Below, piece after piece: positions 57,481 to 57,595 of a stretch of DNA of 57,595 bases. Every line of letters starts with the position of its first letter. Position 1 is the stretch's first letter. The position numbers and the translations under genes are program-made. The notes beneath the pieces were generated by a model, which searched no databases, had not been told where the DNA came from, and saw only the letters and a program-made list of their open reading frames with translations. The DNA is taken from positions 1 through 57,595 of the forward strand of contig JASGTU010000222.1 of NCBI GenBank assembly GCA_030058085.1. Reading direction: 5' to 3'. Source of the stretch: Chloroflexota bacterium. GTDB lineage: Bacteria; Chloroflexota; Anaerolineae; Caldilineales; Caldilineaceae.

Positions 57481-57595
57481 ATGACCAAACCAACATCGTA
57501 CGAACCAGAGACTTCCCGCAGCGCTTCGGCCAAGTTGACATCGCGCGACGCGTCCTCGCCCACGCGCGATGAAGGCGGCTTGCTTGCTACCGGAC
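57481..57595 (+). CDS. Start of a gene truncated by the window edge
   Basis: An ATG at 57481 follows AAAGGTGAGA, a good ribosome site, 52 nt after the SH3b membrane gene. The 38 visible codons (MTKPTSYEPETSRSASAKL, then Ser/Thr/Arg/Asp-rich) are low complexity, typical of a disordered N-terminus, and show no domain. It is probably the third gene of the kinase operon. Confidence 0.6.
   Translation, partial: MTKPTSYEPETSRSASAKLTSRDASSPTRDEGGLLATG

Overview
The window reads as a piece of a high-GC, Gram-positive-like (monoderm) bacterial chromosome, most probably from the Chloroflexota (Caldilineae/Anaerolineae side). This assignment is an inference. It rests on gene content (RNase J, type 4 Fe-S uracil-DNA glycosylase, NifJ-type pyruvate:ferredoxin oxidoreductase, AzlCD, stand-alone homocysteine methyltransferase with a RACo-like activator) and on many lipoproteins with SH3b or PA14 domains joined by Pro/Thr-rich linkers. 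No rRNA, tRNA, CRISPR array, insertion sequence or phage module was recognised. Coding density is high and most genes lie in tight operons.

Left part (1-6116): a minus-strand group (xseA, an SH3b lipoprotein, a phosphotriesterase-family hydrolase cut by the window edge) diverges from a plus-strand operon of ilvE, a SAM methyltransferase and the branched-chain amino-acid exporter pair azlC/azlD. Next (6256-14725) is a sugar-type locus: a LacI regulator with a consensus promoter and its own operator, a family-5 binding-protein ABC importer with two permeases and two ATPases, and a DUF2961/GH172 glycosidase, closed by a hairpin terminator. Then come a type 4 UDG, RNase J, FtsK, a LolA/RseB-like lipoprotein and an MFS transporter (14811-22062).

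A minus-strand four-gene operon (28211-22178) holds a RACo-like corrinoid-protein activator, an S9 peptidase, a homocysteine S-methyltransferase and an iPGM-like metalloenzyme. Divergent from it is nicotinate phosphoribosyltransferase (28444-30006). A long minus-strand stretch (30064-46290) follows: CBS protein, triple universal stress protein, DHOD-like enzyme, NifJ, CBS-ACT protein, a giant PA14 lipoprotein, small membrane proteins, a second USP, and two fold-type II PLP enzymes (one threonine-synthase-like).

Right part: an unrecognised 409-residue protein and a Cys-rich small protein (46727-48349), then a TPP riboswitch controlling a thiamine ABC importer thiB-thiP-thiQ (48417-52639). The last 5 kb is a signalling-like island. 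A minus-strand trio (zincin metallopeptidase, lipoprotein, membrane SH3b protein) diverges from a plus-strand eukaryotic-type kinase with a zinc ribbon, a membrane protein with tandem SH3b domains, and the start of another gene.

Cross-cutting signals: seven promoters carry an extended -10 (TGn plus TATAAT-like hexamer). Long, nearly perfect hairpins sit inside operons just after the first, presumably most abundant, product (9539-9573, 33177-33214, 49669-49694). Four envelope proteins share SH3b modules. The best candidates for undescribed biology are the kinase/SH3b island at the right end, the RACo-homocysteine methyltransferase operon, and the LacI-ABC-GH172 locus.
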